Shown here piece after piece: positions 54,667 through 64,000 of a stretch of DNA of 64,000 nucleotides (positions within the stretch are counted from its first letter, which is position 1; the number at the start of each line of letters is the position of its first letter). The position numbers and the translations under genes are program-made. The notes below the pieces were generated by a model. It was given only the letters and a program-made list of their open reading frames with translations, was not told where the DNA came from and searched no databases. The stretch spans positions 117,015 through 181,014 of the forward strand of contig JAFRTG010000032.1 of the NCBI GenBank assembly GCA_017427265.1, read 5' to 3'. This DNA comes from Oscillospiraceae bacterium (lineage in GTDB: Bacteria; Bacillota; Clostridia; Oscillospirales; Ruminococcaceae).

Positions 54667-57600
54667 TTAGCTCGGCAGCTTGTCGAGCGGGAACTGATCG
54701 TACTTGATCAGCTTTGCGATGAACTTCAGGATCGCAGTGAGGTCGTTGTCGTCGAGGTCGCCCTTGATGACGTTACCGTTCTTCTTACCCTGGTCAGTAA
54801 TCTTCGCCGAAGAATCGCTGCCGAGGAACTTAGCAAGCAGAACAGCATCGGAAACATCCACACGAGCTTCGGGGGTAGAGCCCTCGGAGCAGTTGACGTT
54901 ACCCCAGTCGGCATCACCAGGAAGAGTGGTGGTGGTAACTGTGGTGGTGGTTGTGGTGGTGGGCTTGGGCTCAGTCGTCGTGGTCACAGGCTTCGTGCTT
55001 GCTGCCTCATCCTGCAGGAAGGAAACGATCCAAGCAAGCGGAGCATTCCAGTTAATGGTAACCTCGTTGGTAGACCATGCTTCGATGGAGTCAACGTAGC
55101 ATCTCTGAGACGGGTTATCGTCTTCACCCGGAACGAAGCCCAGTGCACGGACATACGGATCCTGGAGGCCTGCGTTCGGACCGCCGGACAGAACGCCGTC
55201 CGGTGCCATCGGCAGGGTGTCATCCAGTTCATAGGACCAATATCTGTGGTGCGGATTCTTTTCGTGGTAAGTACCATAACCGGTGATGTAGGAGAATGCC
55301 AGCGGGTTGCGGCCGAGCAGGTAGTCCATACCGGTCAGAACGCCGTCCATGTACTTGCCATCGCCGGTCAGATCGTATGCATAAGCCATAACAATCAGGT
55401 TGTTGATGACCATGGAGTTGGAGCCCCACTCATAGCCCTTGATGATGATGCTCGGATCAAGGTTGTTCGGATCATTGTAGCCCGGTCCGTCATAGGTGTA
55501 CGGGATACCGTAGCCCTGCTTTGCCTCTTCATCGATGTAGTCCTGAGCAGCAGCCTTAATGGAATCTTCCAGGGTCTTCTTCTGTGCATCGGTCAGCAGA
55601 TCTCTGTGGAGATACAGTGCCAGGGAACCTGCAGAAGCAGTGTTGCCCCAGTTGAACGAAGTGAAGGAACCTTCACCGGAAGCGTTCTCACCGCCGGTGA
55701 TTCTGGTGGTAACCTTGAATGCCTCGTGGCCGTCAGAAACCTTGTAATCGGAGAGATCGCTCAGGTAGGTGGCAGCATCAGAATCGCCGAGCTCGCTTGC
55801 GGAGATGAACAGCTCGCAGGCTGCCCAGTAGAAGTCATCTCTGACCTCGTTGTCGCCGTACGGGCCGCCGCCCTTTGCATGCCACATCGGTGCATACAGA
55901 GACTTCTCATTGAGCTCCTCAGCCGGGCAAGTGGTATCAAGTGTATCGTGCTTAACTTCCTTCATGTCAGCCGGATAGTAGTTATCCTGTGCTGCCTTAT
56001 AGGACTTCTTTGCCTCTTCGAGGTACTTGGCGGACTTGGTTGCATCATAGTCCTTCCAGAGTCTTGCTGCCTGTGCTGCGCAAGCTGCATAGTTCAGCGT
56101 TGCTGCGAATGTAGGCGGCTTGACAATACGGGTGGTCTTCCATTCCTTCTCGTAGTCCCACGGTCTGGTTGCAAGGCCGGTCCACTTGTGGTCATGCAGC
56201 TTGTGGTAAACCATGCCTGCATACTTGCCCCATGTCGGCTCGCTCTTGTCAACGACCATCTGGCTCATGAAGTCAATTTCGTATGCGCACTCATCGAGGA
56301 CGTCCGGCGTGCCGTTGCCTGCTTCCGGAATCACAACTGTACCGGACTTATCAGCAAACTTCTTCTTGCCGGCTTCGGTCTGGATTGCACGCTCATACAT
56401 GTTCTGCAGCGTCCAGACAGAGATACCGCCGTTAACAACGTACTTACCGTGGTCACCGGCATCGTACCAGCCGCCGTCTGCCTCGATCGTTGAGGAAGCA
56501 TAGGTGCCGGTTGCCTCAGACTCGTCCTTGTACTCATTCTTCCAGATCTTCTGGACAGCAGCCTGATCCTTCGTATGGCCGCCCTTATGTGCCAGCGTGG
56601 ACTTGTCGCCGGACGTGATGTACGCTTCTTCAATATTCAGACCGGAACGGTTCTGATAGAAGTAGTTCATCGCGTTGGTCAGCATATCGTGCGTATCATC
56701 GGAATAGATGTTATCGCCGATATAGAACGGGAAGGATCTCCATTCCTTGCCCTTGATGCGCAGATAATACTCACCGGGCGTATTGAACTCGGTGAAGTCG
56801 ATGGTGCAGCAGTTATCCTTGGAATCCGGGTCCATCTTCGGAGCCGAGGTCGTGCCGGTGTACTTGACATCGCCGGACTTGTTAACCAGCTCAAAGGTGT
56901 AGGTGCCGCTCAGGCTGAGCTTCTCCGGCTCTTCGTCACCGTGATAAATGATATCACCGGCGTTGTCACCGAGCGTTGCGATCTTCTCGCGGTTGGTATA
57001 GTAACCAATCTGGTTTGCGGAAATGTAAATGTTATCGTACTCAGTCTCATAACCTGCGTAGAAACGGTTGACTGCACCATAGCCTTCCAGCGGATCCGGA
57101 TCGTGGTCATCACTCGTCTCGTCGATGATGCTCATGTCATCAAACCAGATCTCGTCGCCGTCCTCTGCGTTGCCCTTTTCACCGGCAGCATAGTGGAATG
57201 CCCACTCTTTTGCCTTCAGATCCTCAGAGCACTTAAAGGTACCTTTGAACTCCTTCCACTCGGTGCTCAGCTCAACAGCCTCGCCCCACTTGCCGTTATC
57301 CATGTGCGGACCATTCACGAAGCCGTCCTTCGTCAGGTCACAGTACTCATGATAAGGCTCGCCGGTGTCACCGATCTTGGAGTTGATCTTCAGGCCGTTT
57401 CTGCTTGCCTTTGCTCTGAAGCTGACCGTGTAGGTATGACCGGAATAGAAGTCGAGCTTTCTGTGACGGAACTGCAGATCCCACTGGTTATCAACACCAG
57501 CTGCGGTAATGATCTTAATGTGGAATGTGCCGTCCTCGATCTTGAAGTCCTGCTTTGCGGGGCTGGACTCACAAGTATGCCACGGCAGTGCCTTATGCGT

Positions 57601-57723
57601 GAACTTGGATTCACCGCAAATCTGACCAGCGGATGCAACCATGGGTGCCATGGAGACAGCCATCGGTGCGACCATTGCAGCAGCCATCAGCGCTGTAACG
57701 ATCTTCGTTGTTTTCTTGTGCAT
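54667..57723 (-). CDS. Cellulosomal endoglucanase, CBM4-Ig-GH9-dockerin
   Basis: A 1018-residue secreted cellulase: signal peptide about 1-32; CBM4-like module about 36-205; Ig-like module about 235-330 (SANQIGYYTNREKIATLGDNA); GH9 catalytic domain about 340-900; Thr/Pro linker; dockerin about 935-1018. All expected GH9 residues are seen: DAGD at 421-424 in GWYDAGDHGKYV, H and R in NPHHRYWS, and the general acid Glu887 in STNEVTINW. The first dockerin calcium loop carries an insertion (NVNCSEGSTPEARVDVSD). The start has GGGAGGG upstream. It acts on beta-1,4-glucan outside the cell, attached through its dockerin. Confidence 0.95.
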   Translation of the reverse strand: MHKKTTKIVTALMAAAMVAPMAVSMAPMVASAGQICGESKFTHKALPWHTCESSPAKQDFKIEDGTFHIKIITAAGVDNQWDLQFRHRKLDFYSGHTYTVSFRAKASRNGLKINSKIGDTGEPYHEYCDLTKDGFVNGPHMDNGKWGEAVELSTEWKEFKGTFKCSEDLKAKEWAFHYAAGEKGNAEDGDEIWFDDMSIIDETSDDHDPDPLEGYGAVNRFYAGYETEYDNIYISANQIGYYTNREKIATLGDNAGDIIYHGDEEPEKLSLSGTYTFELVNKSGDVKYTGTTSAPKMDPDSKDNCCTIDFTEFNTPGEYYLRIKGKEWRSFPFYIGDNIYSDDTHDMLTNAMNYFYQNRSGLNIEEAYITSGDKSTLAHKGGHTKDQAAVQKIWKNEYKDESEATGTYASSTIEADGGWYDAGDHGKYVVNGGISVWTLQNMYERAIQTEAGKKKFADKSGTVVIPEAGNGTPDVLDECAYEIDFMSQMVVDKSEPTWGKYAGMVYHKLHDHKWTGLATRPWDYEKEWKTTRIVKPPTFAATLNYAACAAQAARLWKDYDATKSAKYLEEAKKSYKAAQDNYYPADMKEVKHDTLDTTCPAEELNEKSLYAPMWHAKGGGPYGDNEVRDDFYWAACELFISASELGDSDAATYLSDLSDYKVSDGHEAFKVTTRITGGENASGEGSFTSFNWGNTASAGSLALYLHRDLLTDAQKKTLEDSIKAAAQDYIDEEAKQGYGIPYTYDGPGYNDPNNLDPSIIIKGYEWGSNSMVINNLIVMAYAYDLTGDGKYMDGVLTGMDYLLGRNPLAFSYITGYGTYHEKNPHHRYWSYELDDTLPMAPDGVLSGGPNAGLQDPYVRALGFVPGEDDNPSQRCYVDSIEAWSTNEVTINWNAPLAWIVSFLQDEAASTKPVTTTTEPKPTTTTTTTVTTTTLPGDADWGNVNCSEGSTPEARVDVSDAVLLAKFLGSDSSAKITDQGKKNGNVIKGDLDDNDLTAILKFIAKLIKYDQFPLDKLPS

Positions 57724-57962
57724 TAAATACCCTCCCGTTTAATGATGGTGCATTACCGGCTGCGGTACTGCATCCGGCAATACGTTCGGATTACAGATGT
57801 ACCCCCGCAAACCGCACTGCTCTCAGCCGTCCGCGTTTCCTGCTGCCCGTGCAACTGCGAAGCCCGTTCCGGCGGAATCCGGTGCGTCCTGCTCTCGTTA
57901 TACACTCTGTAAATTCATTCTGAGAAATTCCGCCTCGCATAGCGCAATTTCTCACTGATTAC

Positions 57963-57991
57963 ATTATAATACAAGTTTGGTTTCTTGTAAA
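57963..57991 (-). promoter_or_regulatory. Promoter of the GH9 endoglucanase gene
   Basis: Minus-strand TTTACA (57991-57986), a 17-bp spacer and TATAAT (57968-57963). The transcript would have a leader of about 230 nt before the start codon in which no known riboswitch was recognised. Confidence 0.75.
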
Positions 57992-58230
57992 GAGGTTTTT
58001 GAAACTTTGGCGGAAATGTAGAAAACGCCTGCATCTTTTTGTGCATTGCGCTCAATTTTTGACTTCTTAAATCTTGCGGTCGAAATCGTTAGAAAACCTG
58101 TCAGAATGCACTTCTGTTTCGTATATTCCCATTTGCGTTATACAGATAGTTTTGATTATCTGTATAAAATGCGCAAAATGAGCCGAATTTTATAATATTT
58201 TTGTATTTCATACCGAATCTCGCAGAATGC
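57992..58230. other. Intergenic AT-rich region between GH9 and symporter promoters
   Basis: About 240 bp between divergent promoters, AT-rich and without a plausible coding frame. The part next to the GH9 promoter (TCAAAAACCTCTTTACA and bases upstream of it) resembles the same part of the other GH9 promoter. An inverted repeat, ACAGATA ... TATCTGT, lies around 58142-58164 (minor). Nothing else is evident. Confidence 0.4.
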
Positions 58231-58259
58231 TTGACAACAATGCCGAAATATGCTATAAT
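58231..58259 (+). promoter_or_regulatory. Promoter of the sodium/solute symporter gene
   Basis: Perfect TTGACA (58231-58236), a 17-bp spacer and TATAAT (58254-58259). A leader of about 105 nt follows. Confidence 0.85.
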
Positions 58260-58371
58260 TACTTTGCTGCGTTAAAGCTGTACAGTCTAAAAGCTGTAAA
58301 GCGTAAAAGTGCAACCGCTGCCGGACGCAAAACCCGTCAGCGTATACTATTATATAATTCAGGAGGCTTTT

Positions 58372-59958
58372 ATGTCGGCATCACAGATTATCACGCTGAT
58401 CGTCGTCATCGTATACGCTGCGGTGATGATCACGATCGGCGTCATCACCTCAAGGAAAACCAAAAGCGTCAATGACTTCGTGTTCGGCGGCAACAAAATC
58501 GGCCCGTGGATGACTGCATTTGCATTCGGCACGGCTTATTTTTCTGCGGTCGTGTTCATCGGCTATGCCGGCCAGTTCGGCTGGGGATACGGCGTTTCCG
58601 CAGCATGGATCGGCGTGGGCAATGCGCTGATCGGTGCAACACTCGCATGGGCGGTGCTCGGAAAGCGCACCCGTCTGATGACCAAGCACCTCGACGCAAA
58701 AACCATGCCCGATTTCTTCATGAAACGCTACGGCAGCACCTCGCTCAAAACCGCTGCCGCAATTATTGTTTTCCTGTTCATGATTCCGTACACGGCTTCT
58801 GTTTATAACGGACTGTCCCGCCTGTTTGCAATGGCGTTCAATCTGCAGTCTGCAAATGCGTATCAGTACGTCATGATCGCAATGGCTGTGCTCAGCGCGA
58901 TCTACGTTGTTCTCGGCGGTTATTCTGCAACGGCCGTCAACGACTTTATTCAGGGTATGATCATGCTCGTCGGCATCTCCGCTGTTGTAGTCAGCATTCT
59001 CAAGTATAACGGCGGTCTCGGTTCCTCTGTTGACATGCTGCGGACGATCGAGGCTGTGCCGGACGGCAAGCTCGCAGCGCTCTTCGGCCCGGATCCGATC
59101 AACCTGTTCGGCGTCGTCGTGCTGACGTCGCTCGGCACATGGGGTCTGCCGCAGATGACCCACAAGTTCTACGCAATCCGCGATGAAAAGGATATCAAGC
59201 GCGGCCTGATTATTTCGACTGTATTCTGTCTGATCGTTTCCGGCGGATGTTATCTGCTCGGCGGCTTCACCAGACTGTTCAACAACACCGAAGCCGGCGA
59301 AGGTCTCGGCACCAACATGATTCAGAAGCTCTCCAACGGCAAGCTGGAATTTGACGCAATGGTTCCGAACATGCTCCAGACCGCACTCCCGCCGATCCTG
59401 ATCGGTCTGGTCGTGGTGCTCGTCCTGAGTGCATCGCTCTCGACGCTCTCCGCACTGGTGCTGACCTCCTCGACCACCCTCACGCACGACCTCATCCGCC
59501 CGGCCTCCAGGGGCAAGATGGACGACAAGAAGGAATTCGTCACCATGCGTGTGCTGATTCTGTTCTTCCTGCTGCTCTCCGTTATCATCGCAATGAACAA
59601 GAATGCTGCGATTACCACGCTGATGAGCTACTCCTGGGGCGCGCTTTCCGGCTCCTTCCTCGGTCCGTTCCTGTGGGGACTGTTCAGCAAGAAGACCACC
59701 AAAACCGCTGTCTGGATCAGCTTTGCATTCGGCGTCATCTCCACGGTTGCGCATATGTGCATCTTCACGTTCTTCAAGGACAGCTTCGGCGATCTCATCA
59801 AGGCTGCCGCAAGCCTGCCGCTGAACCTCGCATCCCCGATCAATGCGGGTGCCCTGCTGATGATCCTCTCGATCGTTCTGGTGCCGGTCATCTCCGCGTT
59901 CACCAAGCCCTGCGAGAAGGAAACCGTCGAGAACGCATTCGCTGCATATCAGAAATAA
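58372..59958 (+). CDS. Sodium:solute symporter family protein
   Basis: A 528-residue membrane protein with about 13 hydrophobic helices of the SSS family. Seen: SVNDFVFGGNKIGPWMTAFAFGTAYFSAV, abbreviated here as the start of the family core, IVYAAVMITIGVITSRK, YVVLGGYSATAVNDFIQGMI, LPQMTHKFYAIRDEKDIKRG and SASLSTLSALVLTSSTTLTHD. The substrate is unknown (the family covers sugars, proline, pantothenate and others). The start is ATG at 58372 behind AGGAGG; the frame is open further upstream but overlaps the leader. It stands alone between its promoter and a terminator. Confidence 0.92.
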   Translation: MSASQIITLIVVIVYAAVMITIGVITSRKTKSVNDFVFGGNKIGPWMTAFAFGTAYFSAVVFIGYAGQFGWGYGVSAAWIGVGNALIGATLAWAVLGKRTRLMTKHLDAKTMPDFFMKRYGSTSLKTAAAIIVFLFMIPYTASVYNGLSRLFAMAFNLQSANAYQYVMIAMAVLSAIYVVLGGYSATAVNDFIQGMIMLVGISAVVVSILKYNGGLGSSVDMLRTIEAVPDGKLAALFGPDPINLFGVVVLTSLGTWGLPQMTHKFYAIRDEKDIKRGLIISTVFCLIVSGGCYLLGGFTRLFNNTEAGEGLGTNMIQKLSNGKLEFDAMVPNMLQTALPPILIGLVVVLVLSASLSTLSALVLTSSTTLTHDLIRPASRGKMDDKKEFVTMRVLILFFLLLSVIIAMNKNAAITTLMSYSWGALSGSFLGPFLWGLFSKKTTKTAVWISFAFGVISTVAHMCIFTFFKDSFGDLIKAAASLPLNLASPINAGALLMILSIVLVPVISAFTKPCEKETVENAFAAYQK

Positions 59959-59973
59959 TCCCTGCAACGCAGA

Positions 59974-60012
59974 ATGCCCCCGATACCGCAATGGTATCGG
60001 GGGCATCTTTCA
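59974..60012 (+). terminator. Terminator after the symporter gene
   Basis: ATGCCCCCGATACC and GGTATCGGGGGCAT (59974-60006) form a perfect 14-bp stem with a five-base loop, followed by CTTTC. The T-tract is short. Confidence 0.7.
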
Positions 60013-60046
60013 TCTGCAACATAGCACTTGAAACGCGCTTCATTTA

Positions 60047-61759
60047 TTAGTAGTCGCAAACTGTCAGAAGTTGTCCGCCCCAACCGTCTAATACCTCTCC
60101 ATCCCGATTGGTAACAAAGCATTTGAACCACTTTCCGTTTAATTCAAGGCCGGCTCTGAACTGCAAAGCTGCGGTTTTGCTGCCCGGAAGGTTTACATTT
60201 TCATATTGTCCTGATGAGGAGTTACAGCACTTCCACTGATAGGTCAGACCTTCACCGAAAACATCACATTTGAATTTTGCAACTCCGCCGCGGTATACCG
60301 ATACAGGGCCTAAGGTAATGGGAAAATAAGCATTGCGAACATACTCATAAGGGCTCTTATGAATTTCATGGAGATGACTGAGAATTTCCGGCAGCTTTTG
60401 ATTCATCTGTTCCTTGGTATATGCCTTTCCGTATGAAAAACGCAGCATAGAAACGACCATTTCCTGTTCTGTCGGATTGTCATACTGATCCTTGAAAACG
60501 CAATCCTGATAAATGCCGTCCAGATCAAAGTCGTATTCCTGGATGCCGTCCTTATTTTTGTCCCGATACGATTTCATGCAGCGGGCAGCCAGAGCAGCGA
60601 TTTCGTCGTTGGAAGCGCTGTATTTGCTGAGCAGCGGATGCTCATATAAACCAATAAGTGCTGCTTGCGGTGTAACGTCATAGTACTGTAATACACTTTC
60701 ATCCGTTTTATGCTCTTCCTGCATTTTCTCATCGCTCAGAAGGAAGTACCGGTACAGAGTGGAATACGGATTTTGATTGAAATCGTTTTGATACTTAAGC
60801 GATTCCCATGACAGATCAGCCTGATAATATATCCCGTCGATCTTGACAAGATTCCATTGATGCCCCGGACAATAAAGCACATGCGCCTCAATACCCGCCT
60901 CTGCAAGCAGCATTTTATATGCAAGTGAGTACCCCTGACAAACCGACTCTCCGACGCCTTCTCCCCGGACATTCACTGCATAGCTGAGAAAAACCGAGGA
61001 GCCGGCATGATTTTCTGAATCTTTGAGGGATTCTCCGTTCTCGCAGTCCTCATACTTACAGTGGCGCAGGATCCAGTCATGCAGCTGCCGTGCTTTCAGC
61101 GCGTCATTCATCCACGGATCTGTCTCGGTCGCAACAATATACTCACAGATTTTCTGACAGTATTCATCCACAAATCCGACAGCTCTGCTTCTGCAGAAAT
61201 GATTGAGAACCGCAGTTCTGATGGCAGGATTGATGACCGGATATGTTCGGCCGTTGCTGTCTTTTTGATACAGCACAGCTTGTTCACCGTTGACTGTTTT
61301 GAGCGAAGGACAGTTCATAAAGCAGTAATTCCATCTGTCAGCTGATTCAGAACCTGCGGAAAGGTTCACCCTTTCCAACGAAGTACATCCATAAAATGCC
61401 ATCTTGCGCAATTTTGTATTTCCCTGAATCGTCAGATCCGTCATAGAAGTGCAGCGATCGAACGCATACATCTCAATTTCCTTCACGCATGAAGGAACAA
61501 CCAGTTTTGTCAGCGATTCGCCGGCAAATGCACGTTGACCGATTGTCGTAACCCGATGCCCGCCGAGCGACGTAGGAATCTGCAAATTCGTCGCAGAGCC
61601 TTTATACTCTTTAATCGTCGCTTCATTCGTCTGGGGATCCACGGTGTACTCGAATCCGTTTTCGATTGCGGCCTCCGCCGTCATCCCCGGCGAAAACGCT
61701 GCTGCAGCCAGACCGAGCAGTCCGACAGACAGCCATGTGATGAGCTTGCTGTGTTTCAT
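60047..61759 (-). CDS. Secreted leucine-rich-repeat / transglutaminase-like protein
   Basis: A 570-residue secreted protein. Signal peptide about 1-30; BspA-type leucine-rich repeats about 60-150 (VTTIGQRAFAGESLTKLVVP, CVKEIEMYAFDRCTSMTDL, LRKMAFYGCTSLERVNL); a transglutaminase-like domain about 215-330 with the triad pattern GESVCQGYSLAYKML (Cys), PGHQWNLVKIDG (His) and QADLSWE (Asp); then an uncharacterised part and a C-terminal Ig-like module (TYQWKCCNSSSGQY, FKCFVTNRDG). Such proteins may cleave or crosslink peptides at the cell surface. AGGAGG precedes the ATG. The promoter (61893-61864) is preceded by three 21-bp-spaced repeats, suggesting activator control. Confidence 0.85.
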   Translation of the reverse strand: MKHSKLITWLSVGLLGLAAAAFSPGMTAEAAIENGFEYTVDPQTNEATIKEYKGSATNLQIPTSLGGHRVTTIGQRAFAGESLTKLVVPSCVKEIEMYAFDRCTSMTDLTIQGNTKLRKMAFYGCTSLERVNLSAGSESADRWNYCFMNCPSLKTVNGEQAVLYQKDSNGRTYPVINPAIRTAVLNHFCRSRAVGFVDEYCQKICEYIVATETDPWMNDALKARQLHDWILRHCKYEDCENGESLKDSENHAGSSVFLSYAVNVRGEGVGESVCQGYSLAYKMLLAEAGIEAHVLYCPGHQWNLVKIDGIYYQADLSWESLKYQNDFNQNPYSTLYRYFLLSDEKMQEEHKTDESVLQYYDVTPQAALIGLYEHPLLSKYSASNDEIAALAARCMKSYRDKNKDGIQEYDFDLDGIYQDCVFKDQYDNPTEQEMVVSMLRFSYGKAYTKEQMNQKLPEILSHLHEIHKSPYEYVRNAYFPITLGPVSVYRGGVAKFKCDVFGEGLTYQWKCCNSSSGQYENVNLPGSKTAALQFRAGLELNGKWFKCFVTNRDGEVLDGWGGQLLTVCDY

Positions 61760-61863
61760 GCAATTATCCTCCTGAGAATGTTTTTGAATTTCCGGCGCAT
61801 CCTTTGCAGGCGAACAGCGCGCTTCCGGAAAGAAATGATGTAAGGGGAACTGTTCTGTCCGTT

Positions 61864-61893
61864 ATTATACAATCATCTTGCACAGGAAGTCAA
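61864..61893 (-). promoter_or_regulatory. Promoter of the LRR/transglutaminase-like gene
   Basis: Minus-strand TTGACT (61893-61888), an 18-bp spacer and TATAAT (61869-61864). The leader is about 95 nt. Confidence 0.7.
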
Positions 61894-61903
61894 CAGAATT
61901 TCA

Positions 61904-61955
61904 GTAAGCTGCAAAATAGGGCGGGTAAGCTGTATTTTTTCGCGGGTAAGTTGCA
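61904..61955 (-). promoter_or_regulatory. Three direct repeats at 21-bp spacing, probable activator site
   Basis: On the minus strand GCAACTTAC, ACAGCTTAC and GCAGCTTAC occur at exact 21-bp intervals (GTAAGYTG on the plus strand beginning at 61904, 61925 and 61946). Two of the units continue identically as CTTACCCGC. The last unit ends 10 bp before the -35 hexamer. Nine-base direct repeats phased at two helical turns are the known pattern of LytTR-type response regulators; the regulator is not in the window. Confidence 0.6.
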
Positions 61956-61963
61956 TCTCTGCA

Positions 61964-61996
61964 TAAAAAACAAGGCGCTGACTTTAGAGGAGCGCC
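61964..61996 (-). terminator. Terminator after the serine recombinase gene
   Basis: Minus strand: GGCGCT (61996-61991), an 11-nt loop, AGCGCC (61979-61974), then TTGTTTTTTATG. Confidence 0.7.
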
Positions 61997-62026
61997 GATA
62001 AAGAAGTATTTAAGATTTTAAGATGA

Positions 62027-63713
<1,687 letters not shown>

Positions 63714-63718
63714 TTATC

Positions 63719-63747
63719 ATTATAGCGCGCACCGAAAATAAATACAA
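63719..63747 (-). promoter_or_regulatory. Promoter of the recombinase gene
   Basis: Minus-strand TTGTAT (63747-63742), a 17-bp spacer and TATAAT (63724-63719), inside the gap between the TnpW-like gene and the recombinase. Confidence 0.6.
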
Positions 63748-63765
63748 TGCGCCGATATTCCAAAG

Positions 63766-63975
63766 TTACACAGCCTGCTTCTCGGGTTCTTGTCCGGATT
63801 CACCGAGGAAATCCTCACACTCACGGATTATGAGCCGTTTCAGAATATCTGAAAGGCTTTCCATTGAAGCAGGGGTGAATACGGTCTTGACCGTATACAG
63901 CGTATGTCCGATCTTGTACTCGGACACAGTTTCTGTTGCCGTATTTTCTACGGCAATATTATCTTTATTATTCAT
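63766..63975 (-). CDS. tnpW: TnpW-like transposon-encoded protein
   Basis: A 69-residue protein with the TnpW pattern: an acidic start (MNNKDNIAVENTATETVSEY), a short beta core KIGHTLYTVKTVFTPAS and a helix with SLSDILKRLIIRECEDFL. TnpW proteins accompany TnpX-type recombinases on Tn4451-like elements; their role is not known. AGGAGA lies upstream of the ATG. It is immediately before the recombinase gene, and the element continues past the right edge of the window. Confidence 0.8.
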   Translation of the reverse strand: MNNKDNIAVENTATETVSEYKIGHTLYTVKTVFTPASMESLSDILKRLIIRECEDFLGESGQEPEKQAV

Positions 63976-64000
63976 AGCGAACTTTCTCCTTTGCTTGTCT

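Noticed and set aside
58315-58345. GGACGCAAAACC in the symporter leader, reminiscent of a c-di-GMP-I riboswitch core
   Set aside because: The second half of the aptamer (the conserved hairpin with GNRA loop and its receptor) is missing and the spacing between the two conserved segments is far too short.

Overview
The window looks like a chromosomal piece of a fibre-degrading, cellulosome-producing member of the Ruminococcaceae/Oscillospiraceae, closest in style to Ruminococcus. The reasons are dockerin-bearing GH9 cellulases and a pectate lyase, a small scaffoldin with two cohesin-like modules, Firmicutes gene orders (rnc-smc-ftsY, nadD-yqeK-lcp-rsfS, dprA-topA-trmFO, infC-rpmI-rplT), strong AGGAGG ribosome sites, TTGACA-17-TATAAT promoters and a moderately high GC content. 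The species is an inference; no search was run. No rRNA, tRNA or CRISPR array was seen.

Layout. 1-5.5 kb (minus strand): the start of the S10 ribosomal operon (rpsJ) with a long leader and attenuator, a WG-repeat lipoprotein, then rpsO-pnp with a large intergenic hairpin. 5.6-20.7 kb (plus): a lipoprotein; acn - small membrane protein - icd - rex (oxidative branch of the TCA cycle plus its redox regulator); a two-cohesin scaffoldin; a zinc-type ABC transporter behind a Fur/Zur-like operator; a sugar-binding-protein/GGDEF fusion; an ACT/UPF0210 pair; a NagZ-like GH3 lipoprotein. 20.9-44.2 kb (minus): a long housekeeping block with rpsU, leuS, rsfS, an LCP protein, yqeK, nadD, yhbY, a zinc ribbon, rdgB, ftsY, a flavoprotein, smc, an acetyltransferase, rnc, plsX, trmFO, topA, dprA, an SPOUT methyltransferase, rplT, rpmI and infC. 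infC probably starts at AUU and lies behind an L20-type attenuator.

44.2-61.8 kb is the accessory, fibre-degrading part: a PL10-like pectate lyase with dockerin, a 7TM-PAS-GGDEF protein, nnr, a decayed sigma-factor locus, two tandem CBM4-Ig-GH9-dockerin proteins, a sodium/solute symporter, and a secreted leucine-rich-repeat/transglutaminase-like protein whose promoter is preceded by three direct repeats at exact 21-bp spacing. 62-64 kb is the edge of a Tn4451-type mobile element (large serine recombinase plus a TnpW-like protein) that continues out of the window.

Most notable signals: (1) the downstream GH9 protein (51273-54362) keeps its whole architecture but has lost the general-acid Glu (now Ala), has EAAD in place of DAGD, and has lost the His and Arg of the H-x-R motif, so it looks like a dockerin-bearing pseudo-cellulase next to an intact paralogue; (2) FtsY carries its acidic region as a 145-residue C-terminal tail ending in a basic aromatic patch; (3) the 21-bp-phased repeats resemble a LytTR-type activator site; (4) the scaffoldin dockerin is of a different type from the enzyme dockerins and the gene sits 47 bp behind rex.
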